Assembly: GCF_947498515.1 (NCBI RefSeq)
Contig: NZ_CANMKO010000008.1
Coordinates: forward strand, 62,001-126,000
Direction of reading: 5' to 3'
Length of the DNA stretch: 64,000 nucleotides
Origin: an uncultured Pelagimonas sp.
GTDB lineage: Bacteria > Pseudomonadota > Alphaproteobacteria > Rhodobacterales > Rhodobacteraceae
Shown here: positions 43,736 through 53,063 of the stretch, one piece after another
Numbering within the stretch: position 1 is the first letter of the stretch
Layout: each line of letters begins with the position of its first letter
Notes under the pieces: generated by a model
Databases searched by the model: none
What the model was told of the DNA's origin: nothing
The model's input: the letters and a program-made list of their open reading frames with translations, nothing else
Program-made: the position numbers and the translations under genes

Positions 43736-44100
43736 GTGACCCAGTCAAAGCCACCTGCCATTGCGGAGCCATCGAGTTAAGCGTGACCCTCACCGATAGT
43801 TTTAACACGGCAAGGCGCTGTGATTGCTCGTTTTGCCGTCGTCGCGGTGCTCCGGCTGTCTCGGCTCCATTAGGCGGGATCAAAGTGATCAAAGGCCAAG
43901 AGGCGTTGCGCCTTTATAGTTTCAACACCCATACCGCCAAACATCACTTTTGTTCGGTCTGCGGCATTTACATGTACCACCAACGCCGCTCAAACCCGAA
44001 TGAATATGGGGTAAACCTGTATGCAATTGAAGGGGTTAACCCCGTCGATATGGAACCAATTTCATGGGTGGATGGCGTCAATCACCCATCCGACACCTAA
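43732..44100 (+). CDS. GFA-family protein (CENP-V/GFA domain)
   Basis: A 122-residue zinc-binding protein: C-H-C-G-A-I-E, C-D-C-S-F-C-R-R-R-G and H-F-C-S-V-C-G supply the cysteine ligands. It is named after Gfa, described as activating formaldehyde with glutathione, but most members have no proven activity. It is translationally coupled to the rhomboid gene. Confidence 0.88.
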   Translation: MSDPVKATCHCGAIELSVTLTDSFNTARRCDCSFCRRRGAPAVSAPLGGIKVIKGQEALRLYSFNTHTAKHHFCSVCGIYMYHQRRSNPNEYGVNLYAIEGVNPVDMEPISWVDGVNHPSDT

Positions 44101-44110
44101 GAGGCACGCT

Positions 44111-44905
44111 ATGCATCCGCTTGTCACACAAGATCACATTGATCAATTTCAACGCGACGGGGTCACCCTTATCAAGGGGCTTTGGGCCGATCAGGTCGAC
44201 ACCCTACGTGCCGGTGTTGAGCGCAATATGACCAATCCCGGCCCCTATGCCGCCGAGAACCTGCACAAGGGTGAGGCAGGTCGATTTTTTGATGACTATT
44301 GCAACTGGCAACGGATTCCAGAGTTTGAGGATGTGATCCGCAATGGCCCCGCTGCCGCCGTGGCCGCCGATCTGATGCAGTCAAAACAAGTGCAATTGTT
44401 CCACGAACATGTGTTGGTCAAAGAACCGGGAACTTCCAAGCCAACCCCATGGCATCAAGACGGCCCATATTATTTTGTCGAGGGGCGTCAAACCGTTAGC
44501 TTCTGGTCTCCGCTTGATCCGGTGCGCGAGGCCTCGCTGCGATGCGTGGCTGGCTCGCATCTTTGGGACAAGCCGGTTTTGCCGACGCGCTGGTTATCTG
44601 AGGAGAACTTTTATCCCGACGAAGACACCTACATGCCGGTGCCGGACCCGGATGCCGAGGGAATGACAGTTTTGGAATGGCCGATGGAACCGGGTGACGC
44701 GGTTGCGTTCAACTATGGTGTCTTGCATGGCGCGCGCGGCAATACCACCGATCACCGCCGTCGCGCCTTTTCTCTGCGGCTCTTGGGGGATGACGCACGC
44801 TATGTCGAACGTCCGGGCAAAACTTCGCCCCCCTTCCCCGGTCATGACATGACACCGGGTCAACGCCTGCGCGATGATTGGTTTCCGGTTCTAGATCAGA
44901 CATGA
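44111..44905 (+). CDS. Phytanoyl-CoA dioxygenase (PhyH) family oxygenase
   Basis: A 264-residue Fe(II)/2-oxoglutarate oxygenase-like protein. The facial triad is suggested by P-W-H-Q-D-G (His and Asp) and L-H-G-A-R-G-N (distal His), with R-R-R-A-F-S-L-R for the 2-oxoglutarate. The substrate is unknown. A longer frame overlaps the GFA gene. I use the ATG at M-H-P-L-V-T-Q, 10 bases after the GFA stop. Confidence 0.85.
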   Translation: MHPLVTQDHIDQFQRDGVTLIKGLWADQVDTLRAGVERNMTNPGPYAAENLHKGEAGRFFDDYCNWQRIPEFEDVIRNGPAAAVAADLMQSKQVQLFHEHVLVKEPGTSKPTPWHQDGPYYFVEGRQTVSFWSPLDPVREASLRCVAGSHLWDKPVLPTRWLSEENFYPDEDTYMPVPDPDAEGMTVLEWPMEPGDAVAFNYGVLHGARGNTTDHRRRAFSLRLLGDDARYVERPGKTSPPFPGHDMTPGQRLRDDWFPVLDQT

Positions 44906-44966
44906 CACGGGTGGTTGGCCGGTTCTTGGGGTCGCCGTCGCAAGGCAACCCCGCCGCTAAACTGGC

Positions 44967-45761
44967 TTAGCTGGGGTCGCGAATAGTTTTCGCAAAGCTG
45001 GAAAAGATATCGTTGTTGGCGCAGATCAAGCTGCCGCTTTCGAGTGGGTTTTGATCTTTGCGGATGCCTTCGATCAACGCACCGGCCTCTTGAGCGATCA
45101 AATAGCCACCTGCGATGTCCCAAAGGTTGAGCTCACGCTCCCAATAACCATCGTAACGGCCAGCGGCCACATAGGCCAAATCAAGCGCAGCCGACCCAAA
45201 GCGCCGCACGCCAGCGCATTGCGGCATCAAACGGGCCAAATCCTTGAGCGTGGCGGGCAAGGTACGCTTCGCGGCAAAGGGCACACCGGTGGCGAAGACG
45301 GATTCGATCATCCGGTTACGGCCCGACACGCGAATACGGTTCGAGTTGTTCAACCAAGCGCCCGCACCTTTTTCGGCAAAGAACATCTCGTCTTTGGCCG
45401 GGTCAAACACCACCGCCGACACGATCTGACCTTTGTGTTCCAAGGCAATCGAAATCGCCCAATGCGGTAGCCCGTGCAAAAAGTTCGTGGTGCCATCGAG
45501 CGGGTCAACGATCCAACGGCGGGTCGGATCTTTGCCTGCGATTTCAGTGCTTTCTTCACCCAGCCAGCCATATGTAGGACGCGCGCCCAACAGCTCTTCC
45601 TTGAGGGTGTTTTCCGCCGCGATGTCCGCGCGGCTGACAAAATCACCGGCCCCCTTCATCGAAACCTGGAGGTTCTCGACCTCACGGAAATCCTTGACCA
45701 AGGAACGGCCCGCCTTGCGCGCGGCTTTGATCATGATGTTTAGATTTGCACTGCCTTGCAT
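44967..45761 (-). CDS. Inositol-1-monophosphatase family protein (SuhB-like)
   Basis: A 264-residue magnesium-dependent phosphatase. The metal motif W-I-V-D-P-L-D-G-T-T-N-F-L-H-G and the late W-D-I-A-G-G are clear, along with G-E-E-S-T. SuhB-type proteins remove phosphate from inositol phosphates and can also act on RNA processing. Its activity is a family inference. Confidence 0.93.
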   Translation of the reverse strand: MQGSANLNIMIKAARKAGRSLVKDFREVENLQVSMKGAGDFVSRADIAAENTLKEELLGARPTYGWLGEESTEIAGKDPTRRWIVDPLDGTTNFLHGLPHWAISIALEHKGQIVSAVVFDPAKDEMFFAEKGAGAWLNNSNRIRVSGRNRMIESVFATGVPFAAKRTLPATLKDLARLMPQCAGVRRFGSAALDLAYVAAGRYDGYWERELNLWDIAGGYLIAQEAGALIEGIRKDQNPLESGSLICANNDIFSSFAKTIRDPS

Positions 45762-45800
45762 GGCTTGGCCCCGTGAATAAAATGTGGTGGTGAAACGCGA

Positions 45801-45826
45801 TCAGGCCGCGCATATACGCGGCCTGA
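45801..45826 (-). terminator. Hairpin between IMPase and small secreted gene
   Basis: TCAGGCCGCG and CGCGGCCTGA form a perfect 10-bp stem around CATATA. It follows the small secreted protein gene on the minus strand. Confidence 0.7.
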
Positions 45827-45851
45827 CGACAAAAGCCAAGGGATAAGCGCC

Positions 45852-46181
45852 TTAGCGGTAAACAACGCCCTTTTCGCCGGCGGGCGCATAAGCGCGTGCC
45901 GCAGGTGCGCGATATTTAGGCTTTGGTGTCGACGCGCGGCGCACTTTGCCCGGCCGGTCAACATAGGCACCCGCATTCGGCGTACCGCAGCAGATCACAC
46001 CACCCGCCATAACCGGCTGAAGGCCAGCAGGGCAGTAATTGGGTGCGTTATAGGAATGCACCAAAGCGTTGGAATTCGGGTTATGCGTGGCATCCCCCAT
46101 GTACATGTCGCCCCAAGCCATAGCGGCCGAGCCAGAAACGGCCATTGCGGCTGCCGCCACGAAAATACGTGCAATACGCAT
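45852..46181 (-). CDS. Small secreted protein of unknown function
   Basis: A 109-residue protein with a signal peptide (cleavage near A-M-A-W). The mature part has C-P-A-G-L-Q-P-V-M-A-G-G-V-I-C-C-G and a basic tail rich in Pro, Lys and Arg. I do not recognise the family. The start M-R-I-A-R-I-F is chosen because it begins the signal peptide. An ATG four codons earlier is also in frame. Confidence 0.65.
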   Translation of the reverse strand: MRIARIFVAAAAMAVSGSAAMAWGDMYMGDATHNPNSNALVHSYNAPNYCPAGLQPVMAGGVICCGTPNAGAYVDRPGKVRRASTPKPKYRAPAARAYAPAGEKGVVYR

Positions 46182-46302
46182 GATATCCCCCATTCAAGAC
46201 TGGTTAATTCAGTGTTTTGTCCAAGCTACCAATACCGGCGCAATAGTCAATTTATTCATACGAAAAAGCCCTAAAAACAGGGGGAAAGCCGAACTCTTTC
46301 CG

Positions 46303-46494
46303 CTAAATTCGATCATAAATGCCCAAAGTTCGGATGTTTGGTGCCTTGTCGCCATAGGCGAATCCCACTTTGGCCCAGCACCCAAAGGATGAAAAACCGC
46401 CGCAATTTGCGATGTTGAAACATTTGCCGCCTTGATCACACGGGTGATCACAGCCGCTTGACCGGGTCTTTTGCAAACCGTCCATGTCGCGCAT
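46303..46494 (-). CDS. Possible small cysteine-rich protein
   Basis: A 63-codon minus-strand frame reads with normal codon choice and contains C-D-H-P-C-D-Q-G-G-K-C-F-N-I-A-N-C and G-C-W-A-K-V-G-F. Five cysteines in 30 residues could bind a metal or form disulfides. There is no clear ribosome site and the frame stays open into the antisense strand of the YHS gene, so it may be chance. It occupies the only gap of more than 300 bases in this part, and nothing else is seen there. Confidence 0.25.
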   Translation of the reverse strand: MRDMDGLQKTRSSGCDHPCDQGGKCFNIANCGGFSSFGCWAKVGFAYGDKAPNIRTLGIYDRI

Positions 46495-46529
46495 TTTGGT
46501 AACACAGACACCAACACCGGAGCCCCACA

Positions 46530-46991
46530 ATGACCCAGATGACCCGCCGTTCTCTTCTTGGCCTGACCCTTGCCGCCCCTGCTTTGATCCTGTCGACCCG
46601 CGCCGCATTGGCCAAAGAACCGGCCATTTATGCCGAAGGTGGCATTGCCATCGACGGATCAGACGCCGTTGCCTATTTTGACAACAACGGCCCGGTCGCG
46701 GGCTCGGCGTCTCATGCGGTGTCGTGGAACGGAGCCGAATGGCATTTTGCCTCGGCGGCCAATGCCGAAACATTCAAGGCCAATCCAACCGCCTATGCAC
46801 CACAGTTTGGCGGGTATTGCGCCTATGCCGCCTCATTGGGATATGTCGCGCCAACGATGCCCGAAGCCTGGACGCTTTATGACGGTAAACTTTATCTGAA
46901 CGCCAATCTGCGCGCCCGTGAATTGTGGCTCAAGGATGTTCCGGGCAATATCGCCAAGGGCGAAGCCAATTGGCCGGGCATTTTGGGATAA
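46530..46991 (+). CDS. Secreted YHS-domain protein
   Basis: A 153-residue protein with a Sec or Tat-like signal (T-R-R-S-L-L-G-L-T-L-A-A-P-A). The YHS core is D-G-S-D-A-V-A-Y-F and F-G-G-Y-C-A-Y-A-A-S-L-G-Y. YHS domains are often found in metal-handling proteins. The single Cys in the core may be a ligand. Function is unknown. Confidence 0.85.
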   Translation: MTQMTRRSLLGLTLAAPALILSTRAALAKEPAIYAEGGIAIDGSDAVAYFDNNGPVAGSASHAVSWNGAEWHFASAANAETFKANPTAYAPQFGGYCAYAASLGYVAPTMPEAWTLYDGKLYLNANLRARELWLKDVPGNIAKGEANWPGILG

Positions 46992-47098
46992 CCCTTTGAT
47001 CTCGGGGCACCAAAGGGTGGCGACCGGTGCGTTAACCATAACGCAGGGGATTTTTGCCACCTTTTGGGGGTCTCATTTCGCCCCCAAAGGAGAGCACC

Positions 47099-47374
47099 AT
47101 GACCCCTATTTTGTCCCTGCTGAGCCTTTATTACATGTGTGATCAGGCGGCCGCGATGCGCGGTTTAACCCGTGAAGAAGTCACCGAATGCATGGCCAAC
47201 TACGAACGTCTCAAGCTTGAGTTTATCGACGAAACCCCGGCCCCTTTGGGCAGCTCGGAACGCGCCGCTCAAATCCGCTTGGGTTATCGCGGTTTCAAAA
47301 GCTGGGAAGAGGCCAATGCCGATCTTGTTAATGACTTGCGCAGCCAAGCCCGCGCCGAGTTGCAAGGCAGCTAA
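47099..47374 (+). CDS. Small conserved-looking hypothetical protein
   Basis: A 91-residue protein: M-T-P-I-L-S-L-L-S-L-Y-Y-M-C-D-Q-A-A-A-M-R-G-L, then V-T-E-C-M-A-N-Y-E-R-L-K. An AAAGGAG site fixes the ATG. The rest is helical, with no recognised family and no signal peptide beyond the short hydrophobic start. A terminator follows. Confidence 0.65.
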   Translation: MTPILSLLSLYYMCDQAAAMRGLTREEVTECMANYERLKLEFIDETPAPLGSSERAAQIRLGYRGFKSWEEANADLVNDLRSQARAELQGS

Positions 47375-47388
47375 TCCAACAAAAAACA

Positions 47389-47417
47389 GGCCTGTCCAGT
47401 TTTTACTGGTACAGGCC
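47389..47417 (+). terminator. Terminator after the small hypothetical gene
   Basis: GGCCTGTCCAGT and ACTGGTACAGGCC pair around TTTT with one mismatch. It lies 14 bases past the stop. Confidence 0.7.
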
Positions 47418-47462
47418 CGCAATGACATCACCGCCGATGCCATGGTTTATGAAACGTCGGCG

Positions 47463-47561
47463 TTAAGAGCCGTAGCGCTCAAGCAAGGTTCGCAGCGCCC
47501 CCGGCGACAGGGGAAACAAGCTCTGACGCGCGGGTGTTGGCAAAGTTGGACGATTTAGCAT
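47463..47561 (-). CDS. Possible 32-residue small protein
   Basis: A minus-strand frame M-L-N-R-P-T-L-P-T-P-A-R-Q-S-L-F-P-L-S-P-G-A-L-R-T-L-L-E-R-Y-G-S follows AGGGAAGAG. It has good codon use but is short, and its reality rests on composition alone. The rest of this 318-base gap holds only the terminator at 47389-47417. Confidence 0.25.
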   Translation of the reverse strand: MLNRPTLPTPARQSLFPLSPGALRTLLERYGS

Positions 47562-47692
47562 CTCTTCCCTCCCATGACATTTGATCCATGTATGGAGGAA
47601 GCGCCGGGCAAGATCATGGGGAGAATGCCAATAGGTTTCCCCAAGCCGAACGGGCTTTGCCCGGCAGGGGGATGGCTCCGGCGTGCCAGATG

Positions 47693-48094
47693 TCAGCCTT
47701 TCGTCAAACGATCCGCCTTTTTGCGGACCAGCACGGTGCGCAAATCATGCATTGCCAGTAGCAAGGAATCCGTCACTTCTTCGAGCTGCTCAGGGCTGGC
47801 CTTGGATTGCGCCCATTGCGTTGTGGTGTTCATGTAGTCCACCGCGCGATGAATATCGTCGATGTCGCGCATCGCCAAAAGCGCCTTGCGTTCGGCCATC
47901 CAACGCTTGATTTCCTTTTGGTCCATTTGGCTTAATTCGCGATCACCATGGGGCTTGATCTCGCCCTTGTTCATGTTGATCACCGCGATTTGTTCCATTT
48001 CAATCCGGCGCTGGCGGTTCTCCGTATCAACACGAAAAACCGCCGCGCCGTTTTCACGGATGCGGTAGTAATACTCAGGAAGCTCGCTTGTCAT
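47693..48094 (-). CDS. Conserved hypothetical protein
   Basis: A 133-residue acidic/basic, mostly helical protein: Y-Y-Y-R-I-R-E-N-G-A-A-V-F-R-V, then D-R-E-L-S-Q-M-D-Q-K-E-I-K-R-W-M-A-E-R. No signal peptide or membrane segment. I do not recognise the family. It lies 9 bases after the aminotransferase gene and is probably in its transcript. Confidence 0.65.
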   Translation of the reverse strand: MTSELPEYYYRIRENGAAVFRVDTENRQRRIEMEQIAVINMNKGEIKPHGDRELSQMDQKEIKRWMAERKALLAMRDIDDIHRAVDYMNTTTQWAQSKASPEQLEEVTDSLLLAMHDLRTVLVRKKADRLTKG

Positions 48095-48103
48095 ATCAGC
48101 TCC

Positions 48104-49309
<1,206 letters not shown>

Positions 49310-49392
49310 TCACCTGTTTGTATAAATGCCGTTCATGTCATAGTTTGCCACCGGGTCCCGATCAAGCGGTCCGAAACGGAGAATTTTTCACC

Positions 49393-49821
49393 ATGAGCGA
49401 CAGTATTGATCCATTAGCCCCTGATACAGACGTCGATTGGTATGGGCCGGAGGCCGCGACCTTTGGCGACCGGCTTGCCGCCGCCCGCGAAGCCGCCAGC
49501 ATGACACAAGGCGCATTGGCCAAACGATTGGGCGTCAAGCTCAAGAGCCTGCAAAACTGGGAAGAGGACCTCTCAGAACCACGCGCCAACCGTTTGTCGA
49601 TGATGGCCGGGATTTTAAACGTGTCGATGGTCTGGCTGATCACCGGCGAAGGCGAAGGCGTCTCTGAGCCGGGTGAAGAGGAAACAATCGCCCCTGATGT
49701 CAACGCTGTGCTGACCGAAATCCGATCGCTTCGGGCCGAATTCAAATCGCGTACCGATCGGTTGGGGTTGTTGGAAAAGAAACTGCGCATTTTGCTAAAG
49801 GAGCAAACGACCAATGTCTGA
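49393..49821 (+). CDS. XRE-family HTH regulator with coiled-coil tail
   Basis: A 142-residue protein. The HTH spans about 22-80 (F-G-D-R-L-A-A-A-R-E-A-A-S-M-T-Q-G-A-L-A-K-R-L-G-V-K-L-K-S-L-Q-N-W-E), and the tail is a heptad-like coiled coil (I-R-S-L-R-A-E-F-K-S-R-T-D-R-L-G-L-L-E-K-K-L). Target unknown. It overlaps sdhE by 8 bases. I chose the ATG at M-S-D-S-I-D, because the upstream 25 residues have no homology. Confidence 0.82.
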   Translation: MSDSIDPLAPDTDVDWYGPEAATFGDRLAAAREAASMTQGALAKRLGVKLKSLQNWEEDLSEPRANRLSMMAGILNVSMVWLITGEGEGVSEPGEEETIAPDVNAVLTEIRSLRAEFKSRTDRLGLLEKKLRILLKEQTTNV

Positions 49822-50074
49822 GACCCGCGACACCCGCCTGCGCCGATTAAATATGCGTTCCATGCGTCGTGGCACCAAGGAAATGGACATCTTGTTGATG
49901 CGCTATTCGGCGGAACGGTTGGCCGATCTATCCGATGCGGAACTCGACGCCTATGAGGCGCTTCTGGATGAAAATGATCAAGACATTTACCAGTGGATTT
50001 CGCAGCAAAAACCATCGCCCTCGGAACATGAACCTATGGTTGCCGATATCATCCGGATCGCCGCCAACGGCTAA
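49814..50074 (+). CDS. sdhE: Succinate dehydrogenase assembly factor (FAD assembly)
   Basis: An 86-residue protein of the SdhE/SDHAF2 family, needed to attach FAD to SdhA. The key motif is M-R-R-G-T-K-E-M-D, and L-D-A-Y-E-A-L-L-D-E-N-D-Q-D-I-Y-Q-W is also typical. It overlaps the XRE gene by 8 bases, so the pair is likely translated together. Confidence 0.93.
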   Translation: MSETRDTRLRRLNMRSMRRGTKEMDILLMRYSAERLADLSDAELDAYEALLDENDQDIYQWISQQKPSPSEHEPMVADIIRIAANG

Positions 50075-50185
50075 GCATATTTCCGCCGCTTTCCGTGCGC
50101 CTGCCCTATGATTGCGGATTCCGTCCCGGTACCGAGCTGTGATAACCTATTTCTGAAACAGGTATTTTGAGTATCGGGGCACATC

Positions 50186-51427
50186 ATGCAGGTCACACGA
50201 CGCACGTTCACTTTGGGGGCTTCGGCCCTTGTCCTGACCGGCTGTAGCGGTGGCGGCACCGCGCAGGTCGCATCCTCTAGCAAGGTTGATCCGGCGTTCT
50301 TGCCGCAACCCAATGCGTCCTATGACAAATGGGTTGCCGCCTTCAAAAAACGCGCGGCGTCGCGCGGGATTTCCAACGCGACATTGACCGCAGCATTTCG
50401 GGGTCAGGGCTATTTGCCTGGCGTGATCGACCGCGACCGCAACCAGACCGAATTCAAACGCTCGCTCGAAGATTACCTTGCCATTGTCGCCCCCGAAGAA
50501 AAGGTCAGCATTGGGCGCAATGCCTATGCCGGACAACGCCAAGCGCTTGCTCAGGTCGAAGCGCGCTATGGCGTTCCGTCTGAATTTCTCGCCTCGATCT
50601 GGGGCCTTGAAAGCTATTTTGGCACCAAACGCGGCACAATTCCGGTGATCTCGGCCACCTCGACCCTTGCTTGGGAAGGGCGGCGCGGGCGCTTCTTTGA
50701 AAGCAATCTGATGAACGCCTTGCGGATCGTGCAATCGGGCGACGCCAAGCCAAGCCAATTGGTTGGCAGTTGGGCCGGGGCCATGGGGCATACCCAGCTT
50801 ATTCCTGATGCCTATCAATCACATGCGGTTGATTTTGACGGCGATGGCAAGCGCGACATTTGGAGCAACAACCCGATTGATGCCTTTGCAACCACCGCGC
50901 GGTTCTTGCAAAAAGCCGGGTGGAGAAAAGGGCGGACTTGGGGGCTTGAGGTCAGACTCCCTTCGGGCTTTGACGCCGGGATCGGCCATCGCAACAAGCG
51001 CAGCGTTGATAGCTGGCGGTCTTTGGGGGTCAAAGCGGCGGCTGGTGGTGGCCTTCCTGATCACGGTTCGGCGGCGATCCTTGCCCCGATGGGGCGCGAC
51101 AAACCGGCGTTCTTGGTGTTCCACAACTTCAACATGATCAAACGTTACAACCCGTCCGACAACTACGCGTTAGGCGTTGGGTATATGGCAAGCCGTCTGG
51201 CCGGTGGCGGGCCTTTGAAAACGCCCTTTGGCCGCGACAAATACGGTTTGGTTTTGGAAGAGCGCAAGGCCCTGCAAAGCGGGTTGACCCGCGCCGGTTT
51301 TGACGCAGGTCGCCCCGATGGGGTCATCGGCAAGAAAACCGAAGCGGCCATTCGCGGGTTTGAAAAATCTAAGGGTTTGCCGATCACCGGAACCCCATCA
51401 CCATCGCTTTTGTCGATGCTGCGTTAA
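50186..51427 (+). CDS. Lytic murein transglycosylase (MltB type)
   Basis: A 413-residue envelope enzyme that cuts peptidoglycan. A lipobox-like L-T-G-C (Cys20) follows an R-R-T-F-T-L-G start. The catalytic Glu is in I-W-G-L-E-S-Y-F-G-T, followed by G-A-M-G-H-T-Q-L-I-P. A C-terminal peptidoglycan-binding domain (G-F-D-A-G-R-P-D-G-V-I-G-K-K-T-E-A-A-I-R) is present. The stop overlaps the convergent DUF1801 gene by 4 bases. Confidence 0.92.
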   Translation: MQVTRRTFTLGASALVLTGCSGGGTAQVASSSKVDPAFLPQPNASYDKWVAAFKKRAASRGISNATLTAAFRGQGYLPGVIDRDRNQTEFKRSLEDYLAIVAPEEKVSIGRNAYAGQRQALAQVEARYGVPSEFLASIWGLESYFGTKRGTIPVISATSTLAWEGRRGRFFESNLMNALRIVQSGDAKPSQLVGSWAGAMGHTQLIPDAYQSHAVDFDGDGKRDIWSNNPIDAFATTARFLQKAGWRKGRTWGLEVRLPSGFDAGIGHRNKRSVDSWRSLGVKAAAGGGLPDHGSAAILAPMGRDKPAFLVFHNFNMIKRYNPSDNYALGVGYMASRLAGGGPLKTPFGRDKYGLVLEERKALQSGLTRAGFDAGRPDGVIGKKTEAAIRGFEKSKGLPITGTPSPSLLSMLR

Positions 51428-51744
51428 ACCTTGGCCGCCAGCGTGATGAGCTGGCGGATGGCAGGGTTTTCCAGCTCGGCCAACGTGGTGATTTTGACAT
51501 GACGGCGAAATTTGCCGGACCCTTGCAGGATATGGCTCGGGTCTGGCAAATCGGCCCCATGGGTGAACTCAATGCTCATGTGGTTTTTGTAAAAGAAATA
51601 GCCACCAAATTGGCTGTCGGCGTCCCCGGCCACGGCCTCAAATAGCTTACCGCCATATTTCGGGACAAAATCCACATCGGGGCAGATTTCGAGCACCATC
51701 TCGACAACTGCCGCGTCCAACTCTTTTTCGACCGTCTTATCCAT
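51424..51744 (-). CDS. DUF1801 family protein
   Basis: A 106-residue protein with the DUF1801 core: V-P-K-Y-G-G-K-L-F, G-G-Y-F-F-Y-K-N-H and G-S-G-K-F-R-R-H-V-K-I. Function unknown. It starts 1 base into the stop of the VOC gene (TAATG), so the two are coupled. Confidence 0.8.
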   Translation of the reverse strand: MDKTVEKELDAAVVEMVLEICPDVDFVPKYGGKLFEAVAGDADSQFGGYFFYKNHMSIEFTHGADLPDPSHILQGSGKFRRHVKITTLAELENPAIRQLITLAAKV

Positions 51745-52145
51745 TAGCCCAAATTGTCCCCATCTATTTCAGATGCCAGTTCAACAATGCACCCGTTCAG
51801 GTCGCGAAGATAGGCCACGGTTTGCCCCCACGGCTTTTGCTGGGGCGCTGCCACCGGGGTTGCCCCGCCTTCGATCGCGCGATCAAAAGCTGTCAAAACA
51901 TCATCGGGGATCAAACAGATTTCCCAAGCCGCTGCCAAAGCGCCGGAGCGGTTGGGCGCGACGGCCAAACCGTTGAGCTCAACCGCGCTTTCATCTGCAA
52001 AGGCCAAAGCCGTCGCACCGGTTTCCATTTCGGCGTAGGTTTTGCTGTCGTGCATAAAACGCTGTTTTAGCCCAAATGCGGTTTCATAAAACGCGACCGT
52101 TGCGGGCACGTCGGTGACGTAAATGATTGTATATCCAAGTTTCAT
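51744..52145 (-). CDS. VOC-family (glyoxalase-like) protein
   Basis: A 133-residue protein of two beta-alpha-beta-beta-beta units: Y-V-T-D-V-P-A-T-V-A-F-Y-E-T-A-F-G-L and the late A-Y-L-R-D-L-N-G-C-I-V-E-L. VOC proteins include glyoxalases, dioxygenases and antibiotic-binding proteins; the role here is unknown. Confidence 0.85.
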   Translation of the reverse strand: MKLGYTIIYVTDVPATVAFYETAFGLKQRFMHDSKTYAEMETGATALAFADESAVELNGLAVAPNRSGALAAAWEICLIPDDVLTAFDRAIEGGATPVAAPQQKPWGQTVAYLRDLNGCIVELASEIDGDNLG

Positions 52146-52207
52146 AATGGTTTTTTAACAAAGCCAAGCAGTACCCGATTGAAGATTTCGGACATATCGC
52201 ACCCGAT

Positions 52208-52978
52208 TTATGCGAGTTTGGAAAACCCCGGCAGGCTCATCGCGGTGGGAATATGCGCGGGGGAAAACCCACCGAAACGCCGAAAGCTGCGGATCAAATG
52301 GGCCTGATCGCTATAGCCCGCCTCATAGGCCGCCTCACTTGCCGATAGGCCAAGATCGCGGATCAGGCGCAGCGCACGATGAAACCGGATGATCGAGGCA
52401 TAGAGCTTGGGGGGTAATCCCACTTGCGCCGCAAACCGGCGGTTCAATTGACGTTCTGACAGGCCCAATTGTGCAGCCAGATCATGTATCGCGATTTGCC
52501 CGCCCGAAAAGCGGATCAACGACAGCGCATTTTCAGGAAGGTCGCCGCGCCCTGCCCGTTCCAACTTGTTCTCCAACGCTTCCAATGCGGTTTGCAGATC
52601 GGCAATCGTTTCGGGCTGGTTTTGCGGGGTCAGCGCCGGCAAGGCCGCAGTGGCGTCGGGCCCGCGCAAAACCTGATCACGGGCGCCCGCAAGCCCCGCG
52701 CCCCAAACCGACAAAGCCATCCAAGGTTGCAAGCGAACACCGACCCAGACATCTCCGGGTTGGTAGGTCACTGGAAAGCTGGTTGTGGCCGGGCCGGTCA
52801 AAACCGGGGTGGCGTCGACAATGACATCACCTTGTAAACGCCCATGATAAATCACGTCACAACGCCCATCCGGCAAGATCAAAGTCTGGCCGACCTCGCT
52901 TGCGACATAGGTCCAAAACGTCTCGGCCCCGCTGGCGGGAAGCGGATCGGTTTCTTGATATCCCTGAGGCACTGGCAT
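52208..52978 (-). CDS. AraC-family transcriptional regulator
   Basis: A 256-residue regulator. The C-terminal pair of helix-turn-helix motifs is visible as I-H-D-L-A-A-Q-L-G-L-S-E-R-Q-L-N-R-R-F and S-A-S-E-A-A-Y-E-A-G-Y-S-D-Q-A-H-L-I-R-S-F-R-R-F-G-G-F-S-P. The N-terminal part is a small sensory domain. The target is unknown. The next genes downstream (VOC, DUF1801) are possible partners. Confidence 0.87.
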   Translation of the reverse strand: MPVPQGYQETDPLPASGAETFWTYVASEVGQTLILPDGRCDVIYHGRLQGDVIVDATPVLTGPATTSFPVTYQPGDVWVGVRLQPWMALSVWGAGLAGARDQVLRGPDATAALPALTPQNQPETIADLQTALEALENKLERAGRGDLPENALSLIRFSGGQIAIHDLAAQLGLSERQLNRRFAAQVGLPPKLYASIIRFHRALRLIRDLGLSASEAAYEAGYSDQAHLIRSFRRFGGFSPAHIPTAMSLPGFSKLA

Positions 52979-53015
52979 GGCAGCAAACTACGCGTGCCGC
53001 CTCCAAACACAAGCC

Positions 53016-53045
53016 AAAAGGGGCGAGGTTTCCCCCGCCCCTTTT
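53016..53045 (-). terminator. Terminator of the RTX/Hint gene
   Basis: AAAAGGGGCG and CGCCCCTTTT form a perfect 10-bp stem around a 10-base loop, just past the giant gene stop on the minus strand. Confidence 0.9.
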
Positions 53046-53063
53046 GGGTGTATCTGACAGTGA

